Origin: Solobacterium sp.
Lineage (GTDB): Bacteria > Bacillota_I > Bacilli_A > Erysipelotrichales > Erysipelotrichaceae
NCBI GenBank assembly: GCA_017510405.1
Contig: JAFWNG010000028.1
Location: 62,001-126,000, forward strand
Length of the DNA: 64,000 nt
Direction of reading: 5' to 3'
Positions 41,593-49,838 of the stretch are shown piece after piece. The translations under genes were made by a program, and so were the position numbers. Positions within the stretch are counted from its first letter, which is position 1, and every line of letters begins with the position of its first letter. Below the pieces are notes generated by a model. That model made no database searches and was not told the origin of the DNA. It saw only the letters and a list, made by a program, of their open reading frames with translations.

Positions 41593-43393
41593 TCCGCTGA
41601 ATGTTCCATACCGCTATCAGTTCAATGCGGATCCCCGCAGACACGGTCTGCTGCAGATTTGCAGGGAAGCCGCAGATCCTTCCATGATCTGTTTCCATGA
41701 CCGGTACTATATCTTTGCATCGATGACGCTGGGCGTCTATGTGTCGGATGATCTGGCACAGTGGGAATTTCACCGGCTTCCGGAAGAACTGCCTCTGTAC
41801 GATTATGCGCCGGATGTCCGCGTGATCGGAGAATATGTTTACTTCTGCGCTTCGAACCGGGAACACAATTGTGACCGCTGGCGTACAAAGGATATCCTGC
41901 AGGGACCGTATGAGAAACTGACAGGCACGTTCCCGTACTGGGATCCCAATGTATTCCAGGATGATGACGGGCGGATCTACTTCTACTGGGGATGTTCCAA
42001 TATGACGCCGATCTATGGCACTGAGCTGGATCCGGTGACGATGGATCCGATCGGGGAAACAAAAGCGCTGATCGACGGACATCCGTTTGAGATCGGCTAT
42101 GAGCGCATCGGTGAAAACAACAGCAAATTCCCGAAATCCGAAGAGGAAGTGGAAGCGGCATATCAGTATTTTGTAAAAAAACAGGGAGTACCGGAAAGCG
42201 CGCTGCCGGACAATGTGAAGCCGCTGATCCGGGGAATGCTGTCGGACAGACCGTATATTGAAGGTGCCTGGATGGATAAGTTCAACGGCAGATATTATCT
42301 GCAGTATGCATGTCCGGGTACCCAGTACAACACATATGCGGACGGCGTATATACCGCAGACTCTCCGCTTGGACCGTTTACTCTGGCAGACAGCAACCCG
42401 TATTCGTTCAAACCGGGCGGATTTATTCCCGGAGCGGGACACGGTTCCACGATGGAAGACCGCAGCGGTCATCTCTGGCATACCGCTACGATGCGTATAT
42501 CCGTCAATCATGACTTTGAGCGCCGCATCGGAATCTGGGCAGCCGGCATGGATGCGCAGGGAAATCTCTTTGCAAACCAGCGCTACGGCGACTGGCCGCA
42601 GAATACGGAACTGCTTCAGAAAGATCCGTGGGCGGAACCGGAATGGATGCTGTTAAGCGCCGGGAAGAAAATGGACGCTTCCTCCTGCACAGACGGTCAT
42701 GAGGCGTCTCATGCAGCGGAAGAAAATGTGCAGACCTGGTGGCAGGCAGCCTCGAACAGCCGCAGTGAATGGCTCAGTATGGACCTTGGCGATGTATACG
42801 ATGTTCATGCGGTGCAGATCAGCTTCGCCGACGATCATATCGAAATCCCGTGTCCGGGTGAGATCCGTCCCGGCTCGCAGGCACGCTATATCGAAGAGCG
42901 TGATCTCTGCACCTGCTGGAAACTGGAAGGCTCAGAAGACGGTACGGAGTGGAAATGCATCGAAGACAAGAGTGAAGTGACCACCGATCTTTCCCATGAT
43001 CTGATCGTGCGGGAGGAAGGCATCCGCCTGCGGTATCTGCGCCTTTCAAATATGGCAGTACCGTATGAACAGAAACCGTGCATCAGCGGTCTGCGAGTGT
43101 TCGGCAGAGGCAGCGGCAGTGCACCGGATGTGCCGGATCATACAGCGGAACGCATCAGCGATCTCGATATGAATGTCACGATCCGCGAACAGGACAATGT
43201 GACCGGATACAATATCCTTTTTGGCAATACACCGGATACGCTGTACCACAGTCATATGGTATTCGAAAGCGGAAAACATACCGTTACCGCCCTGATCAAA
43301 GGAAGAGAGTATTACGTGCGGGTGGACGCGTTCAATGAGAACGGGATCACACACGGAAACTGCGTAAAAGTAAAGGAGACAGCGCATGAGTAA
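41576..43393 (+). CDS. GH43-type beta-propeller glycosidase with C-terminal discoidin-like and Fn3-like modules
   Basis: The protein has 606 residues from ATG 41576 (GGGAGAA upstream; 17-base overlap with GH78). The propeller shows the general acidic residues in AADPSMICFHDRYYIFAS, YAPDVRVIGEYVYFCAS, YWDPNVFQDDDGRIYFYWG and EGAWMDKFNGRYYLQYA. Residues ~410-545 look like an F5/8 type C (discoidin) sugar-binding module (AASNSRSEWLSMDLGDVYDVHAVQISFAD), followed by a fibronectin type III-like end. No signal peptide is present, which is odd for an enzyme with a binding module. Likely arabinosidase, xylosidase or galactosidase. Confidence 0.85.
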   Translation: MKYYCNPLNVPYRYQFNADPRRHGLLQICREAADPSMICFHDRYYIFASMTLGVYVSDDLAQWEFHRLPEELPLYDYAPDVRVIGEYVYFCASNREHNCDRWRTKDILQGPYEKLTGTFPYWDPNVFQDDDGRIYFYWGCSNMTPIYGTELDPVTMDPIGETKALIDGHPFEIGYERIGENNSKFPKSEEEVEAAYQYFVKKQGVPESALPDNVKPLIRGMLSDRPYIEGAWMDKFNGRYYLQYACPGTQYNTYADGVYTADSPLGPFTLADSNPYSFKPGGFIPGAGHGSTMEDRSGHLWHTATMRISVNHDFERRIGIWAAGMDAQGNLFANQRYGDWPQNTELLQKDPWAEPEWMLLSAGKKMDASSCTDGHEASHAAEENVQTWWQAASNSRSEWLSMDLGDVYDVHAVQISFADDHIEIPCPGEIRPGSQARYIEERDLCTCWKLEGSEDGTEWKCIEDKSEVTTDLSHDLIVREEGIRLRYLRLSNMAVPYEQKPCISGLRVFGRGSGSAPDVPDHTAERISDLDMNVTIREQDNVTGYNILFGNTPDTLYHSHMVFESGKHTVTALIKGREYYVRVDAFNENGITHGNCVKVKETAHE

Positions 43394-44666
43394 GTTCATG
43401 GTCGGCGCCGCTACGGCAGCGCACCAGGTCGAAGGAAATAATATTCACAGTGATTACTGGCTTCAGGAACAGATGCCGCACAGCAGCTTTACCGAGCCGT
43501 CCGGAATTGCCTGCGATCATTACAGACGCTACGAAGAAGATATCCGTCTGATGGCAGAGGCCGGACTCAACGCATACCGTTTCTCTGTGGAATGGGCGCG
43601 GATCGAGCCGGAAGAAGGCGTATATGACGAAAAGGAAACAGAACATTACCGGGATGTGATCCGCACATGCCGGAAATACGGACTGGAACCGGTCGTTACC
43701 CTGATGCATTTCACGTCACCGGCCTGGCTGATCCGCAAGGGCGGCTGGGAAGCCGAAAGCACTGTAGAAGACTTCCGCAGATATGCGGCGTATATAGCGG
43801 AACAGCTGGGGGATGATCTTCGTTATGTATGCACGATCAACGAAGCGAATATGGGACTGCAGCTGGCTGCGATCGCAAAACGTTTCCGCCTCATGGCAGA
43901 GATGGCCGCAAAGAACGCGGGGAGTGCCGAGGGTTCGGTACAGGTCGGCATGAATTTCCAGAAAATGATGGAAAACATGAAATACGCCGCGGCAGAAAAT
44001 GCGCAGGCATTCGGCACACCGGATCCGCAGATCTTTGTCAGTTCCCGCACACCGGAAGGCGATATTCTTGTGATTCGCGCACATCAGGCTGCGAAAGAGG
44101 CCATTAAAAAAGTCAGACCGGAGATCCGAGTCGGACTGACGCTTTCGATGCATGACATACAGACTGCGGAAGGCGGCGAAGCCTCTGCGGAAGCTGCCTG
44201 GGATGAGGAATTCCGTCACTATATACCGTATATTGCGGAGGATGATTTCCTTGGTGTGCAGAACTATACGCGAATGATCTACGGACCGCAGGGACAGATG
44301 CCGGCGCCGAAGGATGCGGAACTGACCCAGATGGACTATGAATTCTATCCGGAAGCCCTGGAACACGTGATCCGCAAAGTCCGGGAAGATTTCAAAGGCG
44401 ATCTCATCGTAACAGAAAACGGCACCGCCATGGATGATGACAGACGCCGTGAAGTGTTTATTGAGCGTGCATTAAACGGTGTGAAGAACTGCATCGATGA
44501 CGGCATTCCGGTAAAAGGCTATTTCTACTGGAGTCTGCTCGATAATTTTGAATGGCAGAAGGGATACGCCATGACATTCGGACTTGTCAGCGTAGACCGT
44601 GATACGATGGAACGCACTGCGAAGCCGAGCCTGGCAAAGCTTGGCAGTTATTCCAGAGCATTCTGA
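43386..44666 (+). CDS. GH1 beta-glycosidase
   Basis: The protein has 426 residues. It opens FMVGAATAAHQVEGNN as GH1 enzymes do. The acid/base glutamate is in CTINEAN and the nucleophile in IVTENGTAM; YRFSVEWARIEPEEG and YFYWSLLDNFEW are also typical. It overlaps the GH43 gene by 8 bases. Its last 19 bases overlap the end of the convergent MATE gene. Probably a cytoplasmic beta-glucosidase acting after the rhamnosidase. Confidence 0.93.
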   Translation: MSKFMVGAATAAHQVEGNNIHSDYWLQEQMPHSSFTEPSGIACDHYRRYEEDIRLMAEAGLNAYRFSVEWARIEPEEGVYDEKETEHYRDVIRTCRKYGLEPVVTLMHFTSPAWLIRKGGWEAESTVEDFRRYAAYIAEQLGDDLRYVCTINEANMGLQLAAIAKRFRLMAEMAAKNAGSAEGSVQVGMNFQKMMENMKYAAAENAQAFGTPDPQIFVSSRTPEGDILVIRAHQAAKEAIKKVRPEIRVGLTLSMHDIQTAEGGEASAEAAWDEEFRHYIPYIAEDDFLGVQNYTRMIYGPQGQMPAPKDAELTQMDYEFYPEALEHVIRKVREDFKGDLIVTENGTAMDDDRRREVFIERALNGVKNCIDDGIPVKGYFYWSLLDNFEWQKGYAMTFGLVSVDRDTMERTAKPSLAKLGSYSRAF

Positions 44667-45997
44667 GCAGCTTCTTCGCTCTTACGCATATGATGCAGAA
44701 CGTAGGGCACTTCAAATGCCAGCATGGCTGCCCAGCCGACACCGCTGGCAGCTGCGATACCGCGGATGCCCCAGGTACCGGCGAACAGGTAGGTGCCGAG
44801 CGTACGAAGCGAGATCTGAATAAATGTACATAAGATCGTGACCGGGATCTTTCCGGCACCGCGGCAGTAGCCCTGGAAGCCGTTCGTAAAGCCCGGCATG
44901 ACATAGAGAAAACCGATCACTGAGAGATAGGCGGCACCTTCCTGAATGACTTCGAGGGTGCCGTCTCCTTTTACGAAGAGACTGACGATCTGCCGGCCGA
45001 ACAGCAGCGCGATAATGCCGATCCCGATGCCGTAGCACAGTTCCATGAGGAGGCCGGCACGGAATCCTTTCCGGATACGCTCGGTCTTTCCGGCCCCGCG
45101 GTTCTGGGCAATACATGTCGCGATGGCCGCGGCGATGCCCTGTTCCGGGATGAACGCAAAGCTGTCCACGCGGCTGACTGCGTTATAGGCGGCGATGGAA
45201 CTGACACCGAGCAGATTGACCTGCGACTGGATCAGAAGCTTGCCGATCGGCTGTACCGCCTGCTGCAGAGCGGAAGGAACGCCGTAGCCGAGCACTTTCT
45301 TCAGCAGGGTGCGGTCCGTTGTCCATTCGCTTTCTTCCGGACGCAGCTCCGGCATGTGATGGAACAGCGCGTTTGCGGCAAGATACGCGGAAAGCAGCTG
45401 GCAGATCACTGTGGTCATCGCACTGGTGCGGATGCCGAAGTGGAAGATGCCCAGCAGGATGCCGTCCATGATGATGTTCAGGACGGAGCATACAGCAAGA
45501 AAACGCAGCGGCGTGCGGGAATCCCCGACGCTTTTCATGGCTGCGGAAAGAGCGTTGTACAGAAAGGTGAACGGGACACCGAGGAAGGTGATCTTGAGAT
45601 AGACCGAAGTAAGATCGAAGATCTCCGCCGGTACAGACATCATTTTCAGCAGGGCTGGCGCCATCAGGATGCCCGGGATCACGATCACAAGGCTCATGGC
45701 AAGACCGGCTTTGAGGATAGATGCCAGGGACTTGCGGAACGATACCATGTCCTTCGCGCCGTAGCATTCACTCATGAATATGCCGGCACCGATGCAGAGA
45801 CCGGAGATCGCCAGAATGACCAGATTCATGACCGGAGCCGCAATTCCTTCCGCCGCCAGTGCTTCTTTACCGATAAAACGGCCGGCAATGACCGAGTCCG
45901 CTGCGTTGTACAGCAGCTGGAGCCAGTTGGCCAGCAGGAGCGGCACGGCATAGCGCCATAAATGGGAATATAAGGATCCTTCTGTCATATCCTGCAT
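44648..45997 (-). CDS. MATE-family efflux transporter
   Basis: The protein has 449 residues from the ATG at 45997, which has GGAGG upstream (an upstream in-frame start at 46129 lies in the terminator region). It has twelve spans. The start MQDMTEGSLYSHLWRYAVPLLLANWLQLLYNAADSVIAGRFIG and the repeated PxxxG..NG patterns are typical of the NorM/DinF-like MATE group. Exports drugs or metabolites with sodium or protons. Its 3' end overlaps the end of the GH1 gene tail to tail. A link to aglycone export is possible but not shown. Confidence 0.9.
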   Translation of the reverse strand: MQDMTEGSLYSHLWRYAVPLLLANWLQLLYNAADSVIAGRFIGKEALAAEGIAAPVMNLVILAISGLCIGAGIFMSECYGAKDMVSFRKSLASILKAGLAMSLVIVIPGILMAPALLKMMSVPAEIFDLTSVYLKITFLGVPFTFLYNALSAAMKSVGDSRTPLRFLAVCSVLNIIMDGILLGIFHFGIRTSAMTTVICQLLSAYLAANALFHHMPELRPEESEWTTDRTLLKKVLGYGVPSALQQAVQPIGKLLIQSQVNLLGVSSIAAYNAVSRVDSFAFIPEQGIAAAIATCIAQNRGAGKTERIRKGFRAGLLMELCYGIGIGIIALLFGRQIVSLFVKGDGTLEVIQEGAAYLSVIGFLYVMPGFTNGFQGYCRGAGKIPVTILCTFIQISLRTLGTYLFAGTWGIRGIAAASGVGWAAMLAFEVPYVLHHMRKSEEAAQNALE

Positions 45998-46061
45998 GAT
46001 ACTGCCTCCGTGAGTTTGTCTGCAGTATAGGCGGTATTTCCGCATTATGCAAGGAACAGGC

Positions 46062-46091
46062 AAAAAAAGAGTGCAGCTTTTCGCTGCACTC
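46062..46091 (-). terminator. Terminator between uidA-like gene and MATE gene (distal)
   Basis: On the minus strand GAGTGCAG-CGAAAAG-CTGCACTC, a perfect 8-bp stem, is followed by seven T. Confidence 0.88.
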
Positions 46092-46104
46092 ATGGAGAAA
46101 GGGA

Positions 46105-46167
46105 AAAAACAGTCCCGCAGAATGGTCATGAGGCGGCAGTTCCTGAAGGCTTCATGAGTTCTGCGGG
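46105..46167 (-). terminator. Long-stem terminator directly after the uidA-like gene
   Basis: On the minus strand CCCGCAGAA and TTCTGCGGG pair across a 36-base interior that can fold further through CATGA/TCATG, and ACTGTTTTTT follows. With the hairpin at 46062 it makes a double terminator. Confidence 0.7.
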
Positions 46168-46183
46168 ATCTGTTCAGGATCTC

Positions 46184-47983
46184 TTACTTGTTTTCCCAGC
46201 GTCTCTTCAGAAGGAATGCGGAGGCCTTCGGCTGACGTGTTCTGGTGAATACGCCCTTCTTATTGCCGTTGACGCGCATGATGCCTTCCGTTGTCTGGAA
46301 GTCTGCGAAGTTCCATGTCAGTTCACCGGTGATGAAGTCATAGGAATCGAATACATTGAAGTTTCTCTCATAGTATTCTTCCTGGTATTCCTGGGACCAC
46401 ATGATGGACGGGAGCTTGTGCATGGAATCGAGAGTATCGGTTCCGAATTCTGTGAAGACGAACGGAACATTGAGGTTCTTTTTGGACCAGCGGTCCATTT
46501 CATCACGGAATTTCAGTTCTGCTTCTTCAATCGCTGTTCCGCCGCCGCTGATATACCAGCCGTAGTAGCGGTTCAGGCACAGGAAGTCGCACAGCGGATA
46601 GACCTGGCAGAGTTCCGGCTGGCTGTTCTTTTCGAACGCACCGGTCAGCGGACGCTTCTGCGGATCCAGAGGTCTTGCATGATCGAATACTGTCTTGAAG
46701 TAGTCGTGAGCTTCCTTGGAAGTGGTTTCCGGTTCATTGAACAGAGAGAAACTGAAGACACTCGGGTGGTTCTTGTCACGTGTGATCATCTCTTCGACCT
46801 GCTGCTTGTGGTTCTTCAGCAGTTCCGGAACTGTATCCGTCTCGAAGAAGTGCGTGAAGCCGCCTGTTCCTGCCTTGACGAAGTTTCTGGTGGAACGCAT
46901 CATACCGACTGCCGGTACTTCATCGATGATCAGGAAGCCTTCTTCATCGGCCAGCTGATACCATTCGTCCGCATACGGATAATGGGATGTACGGAAGCAG
47001 TTGGAGTTGATCCACTTCATGCATTCGTAGTCACGCTTGGCAACGCTGTAGTTGAACGCTCTGCCGAATACTTCGAAGTCTTCATGTTTGCCGAAGCCCT
47101 TGAGGTATACCGGTTCGCCGTTGACGAGGATCTTTGTGCCTTCGATCGCGATCGTACGGATACCGAGCTTTGCTTCATAGCAGTCGATCAGTGTATCTCC
47201 GTCGCAGATCGCCATAACGATCGTATACAGGTAGGCATTGCGTACCTGCCACAGCTTTGCGTCTTTGACATGGAGGACGCCTTCGGCACCGTCACATTCC
47301 GCGACGACATTGCCATCTGCGTCTTTCAGGCATACCTTGACGGCGTGGCTGCCGTTTGTACGCACTTTGTAGCAGACATCCGCGTCTTTGCCGTTCAGAA
47401 CAAACGCCGTATCGTAATCAACGATAGATTCCTGCGGCTTTGTAACAACGTAGACAGTACGCTGGATACCGGAATAGTTGAAGAAGTCGAAGTAGGGGGC
47501 TGCCAGTTTCTTTCCGCTGGACAGTGTCATGACGGAACCGCACGGCAGGGTGGATTCGTTCAGTTCGTTATTGGCTTTTACAACGACTGTGTTGACAGCG
47601 TTGAACTTCGCTGCGTCTGTAATGTCGCATACGACCGGCAGGAAGCCGCCTTCGTGCGAGCAGATCTCTTTGCCGTTGACATAGACGGTGCATCTGTGGG
47701 TAACGGAACCGAAACGGAGTTCGACACGCTCGCCTTCCTGTGCGTGCAGGAAGAATTCTTTCTCATACCAGAAGTCACCGGTATAGTCGCGGGAAGCGTG
47801 ATCGGTGAATACATCGGAGAACGATGCCGGTACCGGCATGGAGATGGAAGACGGAAGACCGTTCATCCAGTTATCTGCGCATCCTCTGCTTTCCGGATCA
47901 AAGCTGAATTTCCACATGCCGTCGAGGGAAGCTGCTGTTCTTTTTGCATTGTTAACAGGGTAAAGTACAGAATAATCTAACAT
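46184..47983 (-). CDS. uidA: Beta-glucuronidase (GH2, UidA type)
   Basis: The protein has 599 residues, the length of E. coli UidA, and aligns with it along the C-terminal half. The acid/base is in SLFNEPETT, the nucleophile in FVFTEFGTDTLDSMH, and the glucuronate-reading NxK-G motif is NGNKKGVFTRTRQPKASAFLLKRRW. The N-terminal jelly roll has GDFWYEKEFF and VYVNGKEICSHEGGFLP. It hydrolyses beta-D-glucuronides in the cytoplasm. GGAGG lies 5 bases before the ATG. It is the last gene after the PTS EIIB and EIIC genes, so the PTS may bring in a glucuronide or a related beta-glycoside. Confidence 0.92.
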   Translation of the reverse strand: MLDYSVLYPVNNAKRTAASLDGMWKFSFDPESRGCADNWMNGLPSSISMPVPASFSDVFTDHASRDYTGDFWYEKEFFLHAQEGERVELRFGSVTHRCTVYVNGKEICSHEGGFLPVVCDITDAAKFNAVNTVVVKANNELNESTLPCGSVMTLSSGKKLAAPYFDFFNYSGIQRTVYVVTKPQESIVDYDTAFVLNGKDADVCYKVRTNGSHAVKVCLKDADGNVVAECDGAEGVLHVKDAKLWQVRNAYLYTIVMAICDGDTLIDCYEAKLGIRTIAIEGTKILVNGEPVYLKGFGKHEDFEVFGRAFNYSVAKRDYECMKWINSNCFRTSHYPYADEWYQLADEEGFLIIDEVPAVGMMRSTRNFVKAGTGGFTHFFETDTVPELLKNHKQQVEEMITRDKNHPSVFSFSLFNEPETTSKEAHDYFKTVFDHARPLDPQKRPLTGAFEKNSQPELCQVYPLCDFLCLNRYYGWYISGGGTAIEEAELKFRDEMDRWSKKNLNVPFVFTEFGTDTLDSMHKLPSIMWSQEYQEEYYERNFNVFDSYDFITGELTWNFADFQTTEGIMRVNGNKKGVFTRTRQPKASAFLLKRRWENK

Positions 47984-48009
47984 GTTTTCCTCCTATGTAT
48001 ATTTAGAAT

Positions 48010-48039
48010 AGAATCCCGGACACTGAGTGCCGGGATTCT
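48010..48039 (-). other. Intercistronic hairpin between PTS EIIC and uidA-like genes
   Basis: AGAATCCCGG and CCGGGATTCT form a perfect 10-bp stem with a 10-base loop in the 68-base gap. There is no T run after it on the minus strand, so it is more likely an mRNA-stability or processing element, or a partial attenuator, than a full terminator. Confidence 0.6.
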
Positions 48040-48051
48040 GAAAGGGGCCTG

Positions 48052-49338
48052 TCAGGCAACGAGGTTAGCTGCTTCGTTTTCTTCCTGGACTTTCTTCTTT
48101 TCGGCCATCTTGAACCACGGATACCAGAGAACCGGAGAGATGACGAGCTGAGAAATGATCTGCCATACTACGATCGTCCAGTGGCCGCCGACCATTGCGT
48201 GGAAGCCGAGCGGGAGACCGAAGATGCACTGTACGCCGCTGCAGCGAGCGATGATGCCGATCGATGTCAGGAAGTAAGACAGAAGGATAATAATTACGTT
48301 GTTGAAGATATACGGGAAGAAGAAGCTGAAGTTGAATACCAGCGGGAGACCGAATACGAGCGGTTCAGTAATTCCGAGGATACCCGGGACAAGAGCGATC
48401 TTACCCATTTCACGATACTGCGAAGATTTGGATCTCAGCATGAGGAGGATCAGACCAAGAGTCGTAGCACCCCATGTGTTGATGGACCAGAATGCATTAC
48501 CGATAATGTGCGGAAGTGCCTGACCCGCAGCCAGAGCTGCCATGTTCTCAGCGTCGAGAGCGAGACGGAGCGGCTGTACGAGCGGGTTGATAACGTTTGT
48601 ACCGTGGATACCGAAGAACCACAGCAGCTGAGCAACTGTACCGAATACGAGAGTTGCCGGCAGAGATGTTCCGAGACCCTGCAGAGGTGTCTGGATCAGA
48701 GAATAGATGAACTGATGCAGATTGCCGAAGCTTGTGTTCTGGAAGATCAGACGGATGATGATGAATACGATGCCGATCGCGAATGCCGGAAGCAGGGAGT
48801 CGAAGGACTTTGTAACGACAGACGGAACGCTGTCAGGCATCTTGATCGTGATGTGTTTCTTAACAAAGAGCTCATAGATCTTTGCGGAGATGATTGCAAC
48901 GATGAATGCGGAGAAGACACCGGAAGCACCAAGCCACTGTGTCGGGATCGCATTGCCGCCGCCTTCGAGTGCGCCGAGCGGTGTGATGATCAGGAAGCTC
49001 ATGAGTGCCAGAGCGCCGATCAGTGTGCCGTCCTCATTCGGCAGAAGCATCGAAACGAGGTTCTTAGCCATGAGGAATACGACATACAGAGCCAGACCGC
49101 CGATCGTGATAGAGTTGACTGCAGCGAGGATCGGTGTCAGACCGATTGCTGCGATAGCATCCTTGACACCCTGGATCGGGAATGCAAGGAAGAGAACTGC
49201 GATAGAACCGACCATCAGAGGTCCGATCGTTCCCATCATTGTGTTGGAGATGGAACGAAGATAGATGTTATTACCGAGTTTGTTAATTGTCGGTGCAAGC
49301 TTGTCGAAGAAGCTTGTCATTTTGTCCTGAACAGACAT
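48052..49338 (-). CDS. PTS EIIC component, lactose/cellobiose family
   Basis: The protein has 428 residues and about ten membrane spans. It opens MSVQDKMTSFFDKLAPTINKLGNNIYLRSISNTMMGTIGPLMVGSIAVLF and contains GIHGTNVINPLVQPL and a GITEPLVFGLPLVFN motif typical of CelB/LacE EIIC. It forms the sugar channel that passes substrate for phosphorylation. AAGGAG lies before the ATG. The EIIB gene is 12 bases upstream. No EIIA of the lactose/cellobiose type is present nearby. Confidence 0.93.
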   Translation of the reverse strand: MSVQDKMTSFFDKLAPTINKLGNNIYLRSISNTMMGTIGPLMVGSIAVLFLAFPIQGVKDAIAAIGLTPILAAVNSITIGGLALYVVFLMAKNLVSMLLPNEDGTLIGALALMSFLIITPLGALEGGGNAIPTQWLGASGVFSAFIVAIISAKIYELFVKKHITIKMPDSVPSVVTKSFDSLLPAFAIGIVFIIIRLIFQNTSFGNLHQFIYSLIQTPLQGLGTSLPATLVFGTVAQLLWFFGIHGTNVINPLVQPLRLALDAENMAALAAGQALPHIIGNAFWSINTWGATTLGLILLMLRSKSSQYREMGKIALVPGILGITEPLVFGLPLVFNFSFFFPYIFNNVIIILLSYFLTSIGIIARCSGVQCIFGLPLGFHAMVGGHWTIVVWQIISQLVISPVLWYPWFKMAEKKKVQEENEAANLVA

Positions 49339-49350
49339 TCTTTTCTCCTT

Positions 49351-49659
49351 TTATTCGTTTAGCATTTCGAGAATACTTTCAAATACATGCTCTGCGTCCA
49401 TCCTGCCGTAGTCCGTCATTGCGATCATGCCGACCTTGACGTGAGTCCCCTTGTACTTTTCTTTCAGTTTGTCGTACATGTAGCTCAGCTGAGGTCCCAG
49501 CAGTAGGACATCCACAGGGTCTCTGTAGTTTTGAAAGTTCCATTCAGACATGGCTTTGAGATCTCCGTCAAACTCATGTTTTTCCATAGCTTTCCGGATC
49601 AGGCTGCCCATAATATTGGCCGAGAAGCCGCCTGCACAGATCAATACGATGTGCTTCAT
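49351..49659 (-). CDS. PTS EIIB component, lactose/cellobiose family
   Basis: The protein has 102 residues. The phosphorylated cysteine is Cys8 in MKHIVLICAGGFSANIMGSLI, followed by the P-loop-like Gly/Ser residues, and PVDVLLLGPQLSYMYDKLKE is the conserved later part. It takes phosphate from EIIA and passes it to the sugar in EIIC. GGGAGG precedes the ATG. First gene of the PTS-uidA unit. Confidence 0.93.
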   Translation of the reverse strand: MKHIVLICAGGFSANIMGSLIRKAMEKHEFDGDLKAMSEWNFQNYRDPVDVLLLGPQLSYMYDKLKEKYKGTHVKVGMIAMTDYGRMDAEHVFESILEMLNE

Positions 49660-49722
49660 AGAGAATCCTCCCGGATTCTATTGTACATGAATTTGTTTCC
49701 ACGCTGAATGAGCGCGTATGCC

Positions 49723-49753
49723 GTAACAGTTGTTATCGCGATGGTTTTGTTAC
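49723..49753. promoter_or_regulatory. Imperfect palindrome upstream of the PTS unit, candidate operator
   Basis: A 31-base element has matching outer arms (GTAACA / TGTTAC) and a perfect 8-base centre (ATCGCGAT). It lies between the PRD regulator gene and the EIIB gene, about 64 bases before the EIIB start, with a TACAAT box downstream of it on the minus strand. It is a good candidate binding site for the regulator encoded at 49839. Confidence 0.45.
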
Positions 49754-49793
49754 ACTTATAATATAGAAGGGTGTTCTGTAAATCTCCATTTAT

Positions 49794-49824
49794 AAAAGTT
49801 CCGCAATATTACGGAACTTTTTTT
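49794..49824 (-). terminator. Terminator after the PRD regulator gene
   Basis: AAAAGTTCCG and CGGAACTTTT pair around an 8-base loop. T runs on both strands make it potentially bidirectional. It lies 15 bases after the regulator stop codon. Confidence 0.85.
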
Positions 49825-49838
49825 CAACAGTCAGGTTT

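Noticed and set aside
46154-47980. 608-residue plus-strand open frame opposite the uidA-like gene
   Set aside because: Antisense shadow; the minus-strand gene has full UidA motifs and a good ribosome binding site.
48181-49362. 393-residue plus-strand open frame opposite PTS EIIC
   Set aside because: Composition dominated by Glu/Cys/Arg with no fold-like pattern; the minus-strand EIIC is clear.
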